Below, in pieces: positions 38,636 through 48,055 of a stretch of 64,000 nt of DNA. The DNA comes from Opitutales bacterium. GTDB lineage: Bacteria > Verrucomicrobiota > Verrucomicrobiia > Opitutales > Seribacteraceae. The stretch's first letter is position 1, and each line of letters opens with the position of its first letter. A program made the position numbers and the translations under genes. The notes under the pieces were generated by a model, which searched no databases, was not told where the DNA came from, and saw only the letters and a list, made by a program, of their open reading frames with translations. The DNA lies in the NCBI GenBank assembly GCA_029254745.1, contig JAQWWZ010000049.1, positions 1 through 64,000 of the forward strand, read 5' to 3'.

Positions 38636-39292
38636 GTGCCATCTCCAACCGTTGAAAACTATTTAAAGCAAATCCTTATGGTAACCTTGGAAGAAAATGG
38701 ATCTAAGGTAGCAATGGGTAAAGTTTCGGCTGAACTGGCAGTAACTCCAGGAACAGCCACTTCAATGGTGAAAAATATGGAACGTGATGGGTGGCTGAAG
38801 TATTATCCGCGACAGGGTGTTTCATTAACACGAAAAGGAAAAAAGGTTGCGATGAATATGCTTCGGCGTCACCGATTATTAGAGACATTCCTTGTTGAAA
38901 CATTAGGATTAGATTGGAGTGAAATTCATATTGAAGCAGAAGAATTAGAGCATGCAATTTCTGAAAAAGTCCTTGAAAAACTTGATGAATTTCTAGGGAG
39001 TCCGAGGTATGATCCACATGGGCACCCTATTCCCAGCAAAGGAGGAACCATACAGCGCCCAAGTTCTCAAACATTACAAAACTGTGATGCGGGGATCACT
39101 GTGCGTGTCGAATCGATTTTAGATCAGGACAGTGATTTTCTGAAATTTGCTCGTGAAAAAGAATTGTTACCCGGTAAAGCAGTATCGGTAATAAAATCGG
39201 AAAAATTGGCTGATGTAATCACCTTGAAGATTGATGGCAGGGAGCCATTTTCTATGGGTTTTCGCTCAGCGGAGAAAATACTTGTCGTCTAG
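38636..39292 (+). CDS. DtxR/MntR-family metalloregulator with C-terminal FeoA/SH3-like domain
   Basis: VENYLKQILMVTLEENGSKVAMGKVSAELAVTPGTATSMVKNMERDGWLKYYPRQGVSLT; RRHRLLETFLVETLGLDWSEIHIEAEELEHAISE; PRYDPHGHPIP; likely GTG start. Confidence 0.92.
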   Translation: MPSPTVENYLKQILMVTLEENGSKVAMGKVSAELAVTPGTATSMVKNMERDGWLKYYPRQGVSLTRKGKKVAMNMLRRHRLLETFLVETLGLDWSEIHIEAEELEHAISEKVLEKLDEFLGSPRYDPHGHPIPSKGGTIQRPSSQTLQNCDAGITVRVESILDQDSDFLKFAREKELLPGKAVSVIKSEKLADVITLKIDGREPFSMGFRSAEKILVV

Positions 39293-39405
39293 GAAGACTA
39301 AAGTTTGGATTATATTTTTAAAAAAGGTTGCATTCTTCACCTTGCTTACCAAGTAATTAATTTTTCTCTTATCTTAAAAATATCCAACCCCGTTATCCAT
39401 TAATT

Positions 39406-40449
39406 ATGTCAAGATTCGTTACCTTATTCACCGGTCAGTGGGCTGATTTAACTCTTCCTGATCTTGCAGCGCAGGCCTCCGCAATGGGGTATGATGGACT
39501 CGAGCTTGCTTGCTGGGGAGATCATTTCGATGTCGATAAGGCTGCTGTTTCAAAAAAATACTGCCAGGAGCGATGGGAGATTCTTGCAGACCATGGTTTA
39601 ACGGCCTTTGCCATTTCCAGCCATTTGGTTGGTCAGGCAGTATGTGATTTGATTGATGAAAGGCATAAATCTATTTTACCCCCTGATGTTTGGGGCGAGG
39701 GAGACCCTGAAAAAGTCCGTAAGCGAGCCGCCCGCAAGCTTGCGAAAACCGCGAAAGCTTGCCGGAATTTTGTCAATGCCAAGCCAGGGCGAGCAAAAAA
39801 AGACGACTTTCCTGCTGTGGTTAATGGATTTACTGGCTCAAGTATATGGCACTCTATCTATGCCTTCCCTCCCACTGATCAAGCTTATTGGGACAAAGGT
39901 TATGCAGACTTTGCGAAAAGATTTGGGCCTATTTTGGAAGAGTTTGAAAAACAGAATGTAAATTTTGCCTTGGAAGTTCATCCTACGGAAATTGCCTTTG
40001 ATATTGCCAGCGCAGAGCGGGCATTGGCTGCGGTCAAGGGTCATAAAAGATTTGGTTTTAACTATGACCCTTCGCACCTTGGCTACCAAGGTGTTGATTA
40101 TGTTAAATTCATTCGGACTTTTTCAGATCGTATATATCACGCCCACATGAAGGACGCTTGGTGGGGCCATGGGGACGGAACCGTTGGCGTTTTTGGAGGT
40201 CATACTACTTTTGCGGATCCACGTCGCCAATGGGATTTTCGCTCGGTTGGTCGGGGTGATGTAAATTTTGAGGAAATCATTGTAGCCCTGAATGACATTG
40301 GGTATCGAGGGCCACTTTCTGTGGAATGGGAAGATAGTCGCATGGATCGGTTGCATGGTGCGAAAGAATCTTGTGAATTTGTAAAAGACCTAGATTTCGA
40401 GTCTAACCAAATTGCCTTTGATTCAGCTTTTGATAAGGAAAACCAGTAA
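39406..40449 (+). CDS. Sugar phosphate isomerase/epimerase (xylose isomerase-like TIM barrel)
   Basis: [70 protein letters not shown]. Confidence 0.92.
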   Translation: MSRFVTLFTGQWADLTLPDLAAQASAMGYDGLELACWGDHFDVDKAAVSKKYCQERWEILADHGLTAFAISSHLVGQAVCDLIDERHKSILPPDVWGEGDPEKVRKRAARKLAKTAKACRNFVNAKPGRAKKDDFPAVVNGFTGSSIWHSIYAFPPTDQAYWDKGYADFAKRFGPILEEFEKQNVNFALEVHPTEIAFDIASAERALAAVKGHKRFGFNYDPSHLGYQGVDYVKFIRTFSDRIYHAHMKDAWWGHGDGTVGVFGGHTTFADPRRQWDFRSVGRGDVNFEEIIVALNDIGYRGPLSVEWEDSRMDRLHGAKESCEFVKDLDFESNQIAFDSAFDKENQ

Positions 40450-40453
40450 AGAT

Positions 40454-41620
40454 ATGAAAAGAAAATTGCGTATGGGTATGGTCGGTGGAGGCCGAGGTGC
40501 ATTTATAGGAGGGGTACATCGCAGGGCTGCGGCCTTGGATGGAAATATTGAATTGGTTGCTGGAGCGTTTTCCTCGGATCCAAAAAAATCGGCACTTTCT
40601 GGAAAAGACTTTTATTTAGATTCTTCCAGGGTGTATGGTTCTTATCAAGAAATGGCAGATAAAGAGAAAGCTTTGCCAGAGGGAGAACGAATTGATTTCG
40701 TAACCATTGTCGTTCAGAATTATTTGCATTTTGAGGTGGCCAAAACTTTTCTGGAAGCTGGGTTTAATGTTATTTGTGACAAACCAGTTACTTATGACTT
40801 GGCTCAGGCAAGAGAACTCCGGAAAATCATAAACAAAACTAAAAAAGTTTTTGCTTTAACCCACAATTATACTGGTTACCCCATGGTCAAGCTTGCCAAG
40901 CAAATGGTTCGAAAAGGTGAGCTCGGAAAGATCATTAAGGTAGTCTGCGAGTACCCGCAGGGATATGCCATTACTGCGTTGACCGGGGAAGATAAAGCCA
41001 TTTCCAATTGGCGGGCAAATCCAGAAATTGCAGGAATTTCAAATTGCATGGGTGATATCGGTACCCATGCTGAGAACCTTGTTCATTACATTACTGGTCT
41101 AGAAATTGACAAAATGTGTGCAGATCTTTCTGTGAATATTCCCGGTCGTAAACTCGATGATGACGGCAATGTTCTAATCCGATTCAAAGGGGGTGCACGG
41201 GGAATTATTTATGCGTCTCAAGTGTCCAATGGAGATGAAAATGATTTGAATATACGGGTTTACGGAACAAAAAAGTCTCTCGAATGGCATCAGGAGGATC
41301 CCAATGATTTGCTTGTAAAAGATGCTCGTAGTCCAAGGCAAGTGTATCGACGAGGCAATAATTATGTTACTGGAGCGGCAGCCGAACATACTCGTATTCC
41401 TTTTGGGCACCCCGAGGGTTTTATCGAAGCCTTTGCCAATGTCTATAACTGTGCTTCGGTAGCGATTCGTGACCAGCTGGCTGGGAAATACCCTAGGAAA
41501 TCAGGTTATGATTTTCCTGACATTCGGGATGGTATGATTGGTATGGCTTTTATAGAGACTGTGGTTAAAAGTTCTAGTTCCAATGAAAAGTGGACTAAAT
41601 TCCCTTCTATTTCCAAGTAA
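40454..41620 (+). CDS. Gfo/Idh/MocA family oxidoreductase
   Basis: LRMGMVGGGRGAFIG; FNVICDKPVTYDLAQA; FALTHNYTGYPM. Confidence 0.93.
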   Translation: MKRKLRMGMVGGGRGAFIGGVHRRAAALDGNIELVAGAFSSDPKKSALSGKDFYLDSSRVYGSYQEMADKEKALPEGERIDFVTIVVQNYLHFEVAKTFLEAGFNVICDKPVTYDLAQARELRKIINKTKKVFALTHNYTGYPMVKLAKQMVRKGELGKIIKVVCEYPQGYAITALTGEDKAISNWRANPEIAGISNCMGDIGTHAENLVHYITGLEIDKMCADLSVNIPGRKLDDDGNVLIRFKGGARGIIYASQVSNGDENDLNIRVYGTKKSLEWHQEDPNDLLVKDARSPRQVYRRGNNYVTGAAAEHTRIPFGHPEGFIEAFANVYNCASVAIRDQLAGKYPRKSGYDFPDIRDGMIGMAFIETVVKSSSSNEKWTKFPSISK

Positions 41621-41625
41621 TTTTT

Positions 41626-42711
41626 ATGAGTATTAAAATAGGGGTTATTGGTGCCGGCGGCATGCTTCAATATCATGCAGCAGGCTTTAAGGCAGCAGGT
41701 GCAGAATTGCTCGCAGTATGCGACATGAACCAAGCGTCTGGTCAAGCAGCAGCGGATCTTTATGGGATTCCTCATGTTTATTCTGATTCGCAGAAGATGT
41801 TGGATGAACTCAGCAATCTTGATGCTGTCAGTATCATCACACCAAATCGTACACACAGGCCCTTGGCTATACAGGTCCTGAATGCAGGAAGGCATGTTTT
41901 CTGCGAAAAACCACCAGCTCTTTCAGCCCCCGAAGTGGCTGAGATGAAAAAGGCAGCCGAAAAGTCCGGTAAGATTTTGATGTTCAATTTCAATAATCGG
42001 GCACGCCCTGAATCTTATGCACTCCGAGATTATATTAAAGCCGGTGAAGTGGGGCGTATTAATTCAGCCCAGGCCAAATGGATCCGCCGTACTGGTATTC
42101 CAGGGTTTGGGGGATGGTTTACCAACAAAGAACTCTCTGGTGGAGGTCCTTTGATTGATCTACTGCACATGGTGGATCTGGCAATGTTTTATATGGACTA
42201 TCCCCAGCCTACCTGTGTGCTTGCCCAAACATTCAATGACTTCATTGAAGATAAAAGTTTTAAAGGCCCTTGGGGAATACCCGATGTGCAAGATGGAATC
42301 ACAGATGTGGAAAGTGCAGCCCATGGTTTTGTTCGTTTCGAAACCGGCCAAGTTTTAAATTTCCAGGTATCCTGGGCGGAGATGAACAAAAGAGAAGAAG
42401 TTTCAGTTACCTTTCAGGGACAAAAAGCAGGGGGAATGATTCGTCGCTTATTTGGTTCAGATGGTCTCGATGAAACTGCTATAGATGATTGTGAGTTGTA
42501 CGTTCAGGAACATGGCAGGTCTGTTAACCGGTCTATCCTAACCGATGAAAGTGAGGATATGGGGCGAATAAGGTCTGCAGAAAATTTTATACGTGCCATT
42601 AATGGGGAAGAAAGTCCCCTTAATACACCTGATCAAGCCCTCAAACTCATGAGGATTATCGACGCCACATACGAATCTGCAAAGACGGGTCGACCCATTG
42701 ATATCGCTTGA
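41626..42711 (+). CDS. Gfo/Idh/MocA family oxidoreductase
   Basis: IKIGVIGAGGMLQYHAAGF; HVFCEKPPALSAPEVAEMKKAAEKSGKILMFNFNNR. Confidence 0.93.
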   Translation: MSIKIGVIGAGGMLQYHAAGFKAAGAELLAVCDMNQASGQAAADLYGIPHVYSDSQKMLDELSNLDAVSIITPNRTHRPLAIQVLNAGRHVFCEKPPALSAPEVAEMKKAAEKSGKILMFNFNNRARPESYALRDYIKAGEVGRINSAQAKWIRRTGIPGFGGWFTNKELSGGGPLIDLLHMVDLAMFYMDYPQPTCVLAQTFNDFIEDKSFKGPWGIPDVQDGITDVESAAHGFVRFETGQVLNFQVSWAEMNKREEVSVTFQGQKAGGMIRRLFGSDGLDETAIDDCELYVQEHGRSVNRSILTDESEDMGRIRSAENFIRAINGEESPLNTPDQALKLMRIIDATYESAKTGRPIDIA

Positions 42712-42756
42712 GGCTTGCAAGAAGTCACAGATTTAGCATCATATTTACCTTATCCT

Positions 42757-43059
42757 ATGGGCAAACAATACAACAAACGAATTAAAAGAAGACGCCGCAC
42801 TGCTTATTTGGCTCGCCAAAAGGCTGCATTGCTTACACAGAAAGCTAGTGCAGGCAAGAAGACGGTCAAGGCAACAGCAGTCAAAGCTAAACCTGCAACT
42901 CGAAAAAAAGCAGCCACAAAAGCAGCCACAAAACCTGCTCCTAAGGCAGTTAAAAAGGAAGTGGCTGAAAAAGCTAATCCCGATGATGTTTTGGGACCAG
43001 ACGAAGCTGCAGCGAAAGCTCCAGCTAAGAAAAAGCCTGCTGATTCTGCTGAAAAGTGA
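42757..43059 (+). CDS. Histone H1/AlgP-like Lys/Ala-rich small basic protein
   Basis: MGKQYNKRIKRRRRTAYLARQKAALLTQKASAGKKTVKATAVKAKPATRKKAATKAATKPAPKAVKK low-complexity basic tail. Confidence 0.7.
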   Translation: MGKQYNKRIKRRRRTAYLARQKAALLTQKASAGKKTVKATAVKAKPATRKKAATKAATKPAPKAVKKEVAEKANPDDVLGPDEAAAKAPAKKKPADSAEK

Positions 43060-43080
43060 AGGTGAGGTGGGGATAAATCT

Positions 43081-43566
43081 GTGATTTCTCCCAACCAATT
43101 TCTTTTTTTCCTTTCCTTTTTTTTGCCCTGTTCTTCCTGGGCTGAGTCTCGGGTAAATCTTGTTACCCACTCCTTTTTTACTCACTATGATTTTGTTCGT
43201 GTGAGTGAATACATCACTGGAAAAGAGAACACCAGTGGGCGAGTTATTTTAAGGACGCATGATGGAAAAAGGGATGGACTGTATTTATTGGTAGATCTTG
43301 GATTTAAAGAAAAAAATACCCCTTTCCGACCTAAACCACACAAGTTACAACTTCAGATTCTTGATTCTCAATCTCTAGATCCTGTTACTTACTCTTTTGT
43401 ACTTTCTGAGCAAGCGATTACCAACGGAGAAGTTTGGCTAGGTCTTACAGGCGAGGATTGGCCAACCCCCAAGAAAAAAATAATGGCGTGGCACATTTCT
43501 ATCGAAGCGGAAGATGATTCAATATTGACCAATAACCAGAGTTATCTTTGGTCGCACAAGAAATAA
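43081..43566 (+). CDS. Hypothetical secreted protein
   Basis: Signal peptide-like N-terminus (FLFFLSFFLPCSSWAES); 3' end overlaps next gene. Confidence 0.55.
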   Translation: MISPNQFLFFLSFFLPCSSWAESRVNLVTHSFFTHYDFVRVSEYITGKENTSGRVILRTHDGKRDGLYLLVDLGFKEKNTPFRPKPHKLQLQILDSQSLDPVTYSFVLSEQAITNGEVWLGLTGEDWPTPKKKIMAWHISIEAEDDSILTNNQSYLWSHKK

Positions 43567-44432
43567 ATAAAGGAAGCCCGCAAACCTGGAATATATTGGA
43601 GGGCCATGGGTTTACTACACTAAGCCTAGCTGAAACCTTAGGAGGAGGACAGTCGTTTGTTTGGGACCAAGATGCAACCGGAGTTTGGCATGGTGTGATC
43701 AACCAAGTTATGATTAGGCTTCGGATCGATGGTAGCTTATTAGAGTGGCAAACAAATAATCCCCGGTGTTTTTCAAAAAAAGCTTTGCTTCATTATTTAT
43801 GGATAGATGCAACTTATCAAGATGCGATCGATACATTACCATGGCGGTCAGATTTAATTCTAGCAAAGTGTATGGACTCTTTATCAGGCCTGAGAATCCT
43901 CAGGCAGCCATTAGACGAGACATTATTTTATTTTCTATTAAGTCCAGTAAAAAGTATTCCTCAAATCAAAGAAACTGGGAGAAAGGTTTCCGAAACCTTT
44001 GGGCCTTCTTTGGGTTCTGGCAGGCATGGATTCCCAGGTTGGACAAGATTGTCCGAAGTTTCAGAAAAAGAACTTCGTGATTTCAAAATGGGGTACCGGG
44101 CTAAAAATGTAGCCGGTACTGCTCAGTTTATAAAAAACCACCCAAATTGGTTAGAGAGTCTTCAGGAATTATCATATAACGATGCCCGGACGGAGATTAT
44201 GACTTTACCTGGAGTCGGAGGTAAGATTGCTGACTGTGTTCTTTTATTCGGTGCAGGTATGCTCCAAGCTTTCCCGATTGATACATGGATTGATAAAGTC
44301 TTAACCCAAAGGTATCACCTAGATGATTGGAGCCTAAAGCAGAAACTTTCTTTTGCTCATCTTCATTTCGGAGATTTTGCTGGGTTGGCTCAACAATTCT
44401 TTTTTTCATCTGAGCGCCTCAGGCTTTTATGA
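43548..44432 (+). CDS. OGG1-like 8-oxoguanine DNA glycosylase/AP lyase (HhH-GPD)
   Basis: LSLAETLGGGQSFVWDQ; GYRAKNVAGTAQFI; MTLPGVGGKIADCVLLFGAGMLQAFPIDTWIDKVL (catalytic Lys and Asp). Confidence 0.85.
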   Translation: MVAQEINKGSPQTWNILEGHGFTTLSLAETLGGGQSFVWDQDATGVWHGVINQVMIRLRIDGSLLEWQTNNPRCFSKKALLHYLWIDATYQDAIDTLPWRSDLILAKCMDSLSGLRILRQPLDETLFYFLLSPVKSIPQIKETGRKVSETFGPSLGSGRHGFPGWTRLSEVSEKELRDFKMGYRAKNVAGTAQFIKNHPNWLESLQELSYNDARTEIMTLPGVGGKIADCVLLFGAGMLQAFPIDTWIDKVLTQRYHLDDWSLKQKLSFAHLHFGDFAGLAQQFFFSSERLRLL

Positions 44433-44595
44433 GCCGGTTTAAACACAAAAATTTCATCCGGCCTTTCTAGATAAATGGTATGGAACTTGGCATTTAAAGG
44501 ATGGCTGGTTGATATCGAATAGAAACCTCTTTCGGGGAATTCCCGAAGGTAGGCTGGTTTATGTGAGCGTAATAAAGATTAGATCAATCAACAGA

Positions 44596-46278
44596 TTAAA
44601 AGGTGCCAGTGACACTCGTCCTCGGAATAGAATCCATTAATTCCTGAGTGTATGGTTTTTGTGGGTTTAGGCATATATTTTCTGCTTTTCCAAATTCTTC
44701 AATTTGCCCTGCACGCATCACCGCAATCTCATCAGCAATATGTTTTACAACACAGAGGTCATGGGAAATAAAAAGGTAGGTTAAATTTCGAGCCGTCTGC
44801 AACTGATGGAGCAAATTTAATACCTGCGCCTGTACCGATACATCCATGGCACTTACGCATTCATCGCAGACAATGAACTCTGGCTCAGTCGAAAGGGCGC
44901 GAGCCACGCAAATCCTTTGTCGTTGGCCCCCTGAAAACTCGTGCGGATATCTACGCAGGTAAGAGGATGCCAGGCCAACTTCTTCCAGCAAGGAAACAAC
45001 TCGATCAATCCGTTCCTTGGGGTTTTTACCGATCCTATGAACCAGCATAGGTTCCAGTAGAGTTTGTTCAATCGTAAGCCTTGGGTTCAAGGAGGCGTAG
45101 GGGTCCTGAAAGATAATCTGCATCTTTTTGCGAAAGGCCAACAGTCCATTTTCTTTAACCAAAGCAATATCCTGATCATGCCAATGTACAGTTCCTGATG
45201 TAATAGGCGTCAATCGAAGGATTGCTCGACCAAGGGTTGTTTTGCCCGAACCTGACTCGCCCACAATCCCAAGAGTCTTACCTTTCGGAATCGTGAGGGT
45301 TACGCGATCGACGGCCTTTACGACCTTATCATGGTTTGCCTGCTGGAAATGAACAGATAATTCATTTACCTTTAACCATTTTTTATCTTCTTCGGAAATA
45401 GGTTTGTTCTGTTCTTTGAGTTTCTTTTTTGAAGGTGCGTAGGGTTTGTTATCTATAAAATCTTCCACGGTAGGAAGAATCTCAAAATTTCCCTCAAAAG
45501 TAGGTCTGCAAGCAATCAGGGCCTTTACATATGGATGGGTAGGGGAACGAAACAACTCTCGCGTGGTGTTTTGTTCAACAACCTTGCCGCGATACATTAC
45601 GACCACGCGGTCGGCGATTTCAGCAACTACCCCTAAGTCATGGCTAACAAATAAAATACTGCTACCAATTTCGGCACAAAGTTTTTTGAGAAGTTTTAAA
45701 ATCTTCGCCTGCACGGTGACATCAAGTGCGGTTGTCGGTTCATCTGCAAGAAGCAGCTCAGGTTTAGTGATCAGCGCCATGGCAATCATTACCCGCTGCC
45801 GCATACCACCGGAGAATTCATGAGGGTAAGCATTCACACGGTCTTTGATTTTATCAACACCTACCCGCAAAAGCATATCCACTGCCTCTTGTTTTGCTTT
45901 ATCCTCACCTGCCATGCCGTGAATAAGTAATGGTTCCGCTACTTGCTCGATTACAGTCATGTAGGGGTTGAGGCAACTCATGGGGTCCTGAAAGATCATG
46001 GAAATAGATTTACCCCGTAGGGTTCTCATTTTCTGGTTGTTTACGCCTAAAAGATCTTCTCCTTGAAAAATAATTTCGCCACCTTCAATTTTGGCTGGTG
46101 GGGTTGGAAGTAATTGTAAAAGGGAATGACAGGTAACAGATTTCCCTGATCCTGATTCGCCAACTAAGCCGACTACTTCGCCGGAAGGAATCGAAAAATT
46201 TATATCATTCACTGCCTTTACCACTCCCCCACGGGTATGGAAAAAAGTTTTTAGCCCATGGACTTTTACATCATTCAT
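44596..46278 (-). CDS. Dipeptide/oligopeptide ABC transporter, two fused ATP-binding domains
   Basis: Two complete NBDs: [40 protein letters not shown] and GESGSGKTTLGRAIL/FSGGQRQRICVARAL/FIVCDECVSAMD. Confidence 0.93.
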   Translation of the reverse strand: MNDVKVHGLKTFFHTRGGVVKAVNDINFSIPSGEVVGLVGESGSGKSVTCHSLLQLLPTPPAKIEGGEIIFQGEDLLGVNNQKMRTLRGKSISMIFQDPMSCLNPYMTVIEQVAEPLLIHGMAGEDKAKQEAVDMLLRVGVDKIKDRVNAYPHEFSGGMRQRVMIAMALITKPELLLADEPTTALDVTVQAKILKLLKKLCAEIGSSILFVSHDLGVVAEIADRVVVMYRGKVVEQNTTRELFRSPTHPYVKALIACRPTFEGNFEILPTVEDFIDNKPYAPSKKKLKEQNKPISEEDKKWLKVNELSVHFQQANHDKVVKAVDRVTLTIPKGKTLGIVGESGSGKTTLGRAILRLTPITSGTVHWHDQDIALVKENGLLAFRKKMQIIFQDPYASLNPRLTIEQTLLEPMLVHRIGKNPKERIDRVVSLLEEVGLASSYLRRYPHEFSGGQRQRICVARALSTEPEFIVCDECVSAMDVSVQAQVLNLLHQLQTARNLTYLFISHDLCVVKHIADEIAVMRAGQIEEFGKAENICLNPQKPYTQELMDSIPRTSVTGTF

Positions 46279-47138
46279 TAATCTTTGGAACTTTTTGGGT
46301 CTAGGGCATCCCTCAACCCGTCCCCGATAAAATTAAGGCAAAATAAGCTGAGGCAAAAGAATATACCCGGAAAGATGATGAGCCATGGAGCCACATCCAT
46401 TTTTTCGGCACCTTCTTTGATCAGGCTGCCCCATGAGGCCATGGGTGCTTGCACGCCAAGACCGAGGAAGCTGAGCCCTGCTTCGAGAAGCATGACAGCG
46501 GGAACTGTGAGGGTAGCGTAGACAATAATTGGGCCGAGCAGGTTCGGAAGAATGTGATGAAAAAGTATTCGGGAATGAGAAAAGCCGAGTGCTCGGGCTG
46601 CTTCGATAAACTCTGCCCTTTTTAGATTCAAGGTTTGAGCCCTGGTAATTCGTGCCATGGTAAGCCATTCTACTGCCCCAATTGCAAGAAAAAGAAGGAG
46701 GAAATTTCTTCCAAAAAGGACCATCAATAAAATAACAAAAATGGTAAAAGGGAGGGAGTAAAGTATATCCACAATACGCATTAAAATCGCATCTGTTTTC
46801 CCTCCGGCATAGCCCGCAACCATTCCATAACTGACGCCAATGAGCAGGGAAACTGTGGTAGCCAAAAAGCCAACCGCCAAAGAAATTCTCCCCCCATAAC
46901 TTGTTCGAGCAAATAAATCTCTACCCAAGCTGTCGGTACCAAACCAATGTTGCTTATTGGGCCCCATAAATTGCTCATCCAAGTTTTGCTCATCATATTG
47001 ATATTCACATAAAATGGGTCCAATGAAGGAGAAACTCACGATGATCGCTAAAATAATTAAACTCGCCAGTGCCATCCGGTTAGAGCGTAATCGTATCCAG
47101 GCATCTTTGGCCAAAGAGGCACCTTGGGCTTCATTCAT
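46278..47138 (-). CDS. Peptide ABC transporter permease, DppC/OppC type
   Basis: HWFGTDSLGRDLFARTSYGGRISLAVG; LEAGLSFLGLGVQAPMASWGSLIKEG. Confidence 0.93.
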   Translation of the reverse strand: MNEAQGASLAKDAWIRLRSNRMALASLIILAIIVSFSFIGPILCEYQYDEQNLDEQFMGPNKQHWFGTDSLGRDLFARTSYGGRISLAVGFLATTVSLLIGVSYGMVAGYAGGKTDAILMRIVDILYSLPFTIFVILLMVLFGRNFLLLFLAIGAVEWLTMARITRAQTLNLKRAEFIEAARALGFSHSRILFHHILPNLLGPIIVYATLTVPAVMLLEAGLSFLGLGVQAPMASWGSLIKEGAEKMDVAPWLIIFPGIFFCLSLFCLNFIGDGLRDALDPKSSKD

Positions 47139-48055
47139 TGTTGTTCCCTCGCTTTCGGGTCCAACCAGGCCTGGAGGAAATCTACAAACAAATTGAGGAT
47201 GATGATCAAGGTTGCATAAAACAAAACAGTTCCCAGGACCACGGTATAATCTCGATTAAAAGCTGCAGTGACAAAAAACTTACCGAGTCCAGGGATAAAG
47301 AAAATACTTTCAATAATAAAAGAACCACTTACAAGCCCGGCAAAGGCAGGACCTAAGTAGGTAACTACGGGCAATAGGCCCCCTCGGATTGCATGCTTCA
47401 GGAGTACTCTACTGGGCGATGCTCCCTTGGCCCGGGCAGTCCTAATATAATCCTGCTTAAGTGTTTCCAGCATCCCTGCTCTTGTCAGACGGGCCACATA
47501 GGCTGCATAGAATAAACCCAGGGTTAAGGAGGGTAAAATGAGATCCGACCATGAGTACCACCCCAGAGCGGGAAGCCACTTGAGTTCTGTGGAAAAAACC
47601 ATAATCAATACTGGCCCGAGTACAAAAGAGGGCAGACATATCCCGACCATTGCAATACCCATAGGCAAATAGTCCCAGAGAGTATTTTTTCGCAGAGCTG
47701 CTAGCATACCAGCTGGCAAACCAATAAGAAGGGCAATCAACAGGGCGGAGATGCCGAGGCTGAGGGAAACTGGAAAAGAAAGGCTAATGAGCTCAGATAC
47801 ATCCCACCCGACATATTTAAAAGAAGGCCCAAGATCACCCGCGAGCAAATTCTTCATGTAGAGCAGGTACTGGTCGAAGAGGGGGAGGTTTAGACCAAAA
47901 TGGCTTTGTAATTTAATTTTAATTTCTTCAGGGATTGCTTTGTCGGAGTCAAAAGGGCCTCCGGGAGCAAACCGGGTCATGAAGAAGGTCAAAGTTGCGA
48001 TCACCAAAAGAGTGGGAATGGCTTGGAGCAACCTCGAGATAAAAAAAGATTTCAC
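47135..48055 (-). CDS. Peptide ABC transporter permease, DppB/OppB type
   Basis: RLLQAIPTLLVIATLTFFMTRFAPGGPFD; DYIRTARAKGASPSRVLLKHAIRGGLLPVVTYLGP. Confidence 0.93.
   Translation of the reverse strand: MKSFFISRLLQAIPTLLVIATLTFFMTRFAPGGPFDSDKAIPEEIKIKLQSHFGLNLPLFDQYLLYMKNLLAGDLGPSFKYVGWDVSELISLSFPVSLSLGISALLIALLIGLPAGMLAALRKNTLWDYLPMGIAMVGICLPSFVLGPVLIMVFSTELKWLPALGWYSWSDLILPSLTLGLFYAAYVARLTRAGMLETLKQDYIRTARAKGASPSRVLLKHAIRGGLLPVVTYLGPAFAGLVSGSFIIESIFFIPGLGKFFVTAAFNRDYTVVLGTVLFYATLIIILNLFVDFLQAWLDPKAREQQ

Noticed and set aside
39406-42711. Novel sugar pathway in the isomerase plus two Gfo/Idh/MocA genes
   Set aside because: This combination is a common inositol/sugar catabolic arrangement in many bacteria; nothing unusual seen.
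42745-43185. Minus-strand Cys/Ser/Phe-rich ORF of 146 aa
   Set aside because: Antisense mirror of the Lys/Ala-rich histone-like gene; its composition is explained by the complement of AAA/GCA codons.
44531-44547. Hairpin TTCGGG-GAATT-CCCGAA in the intergenic region between the OGG1-like gene and the peptide ABC operon
   Set aside because: Short stem without a T-run; could be a weak terminator but not supportable.
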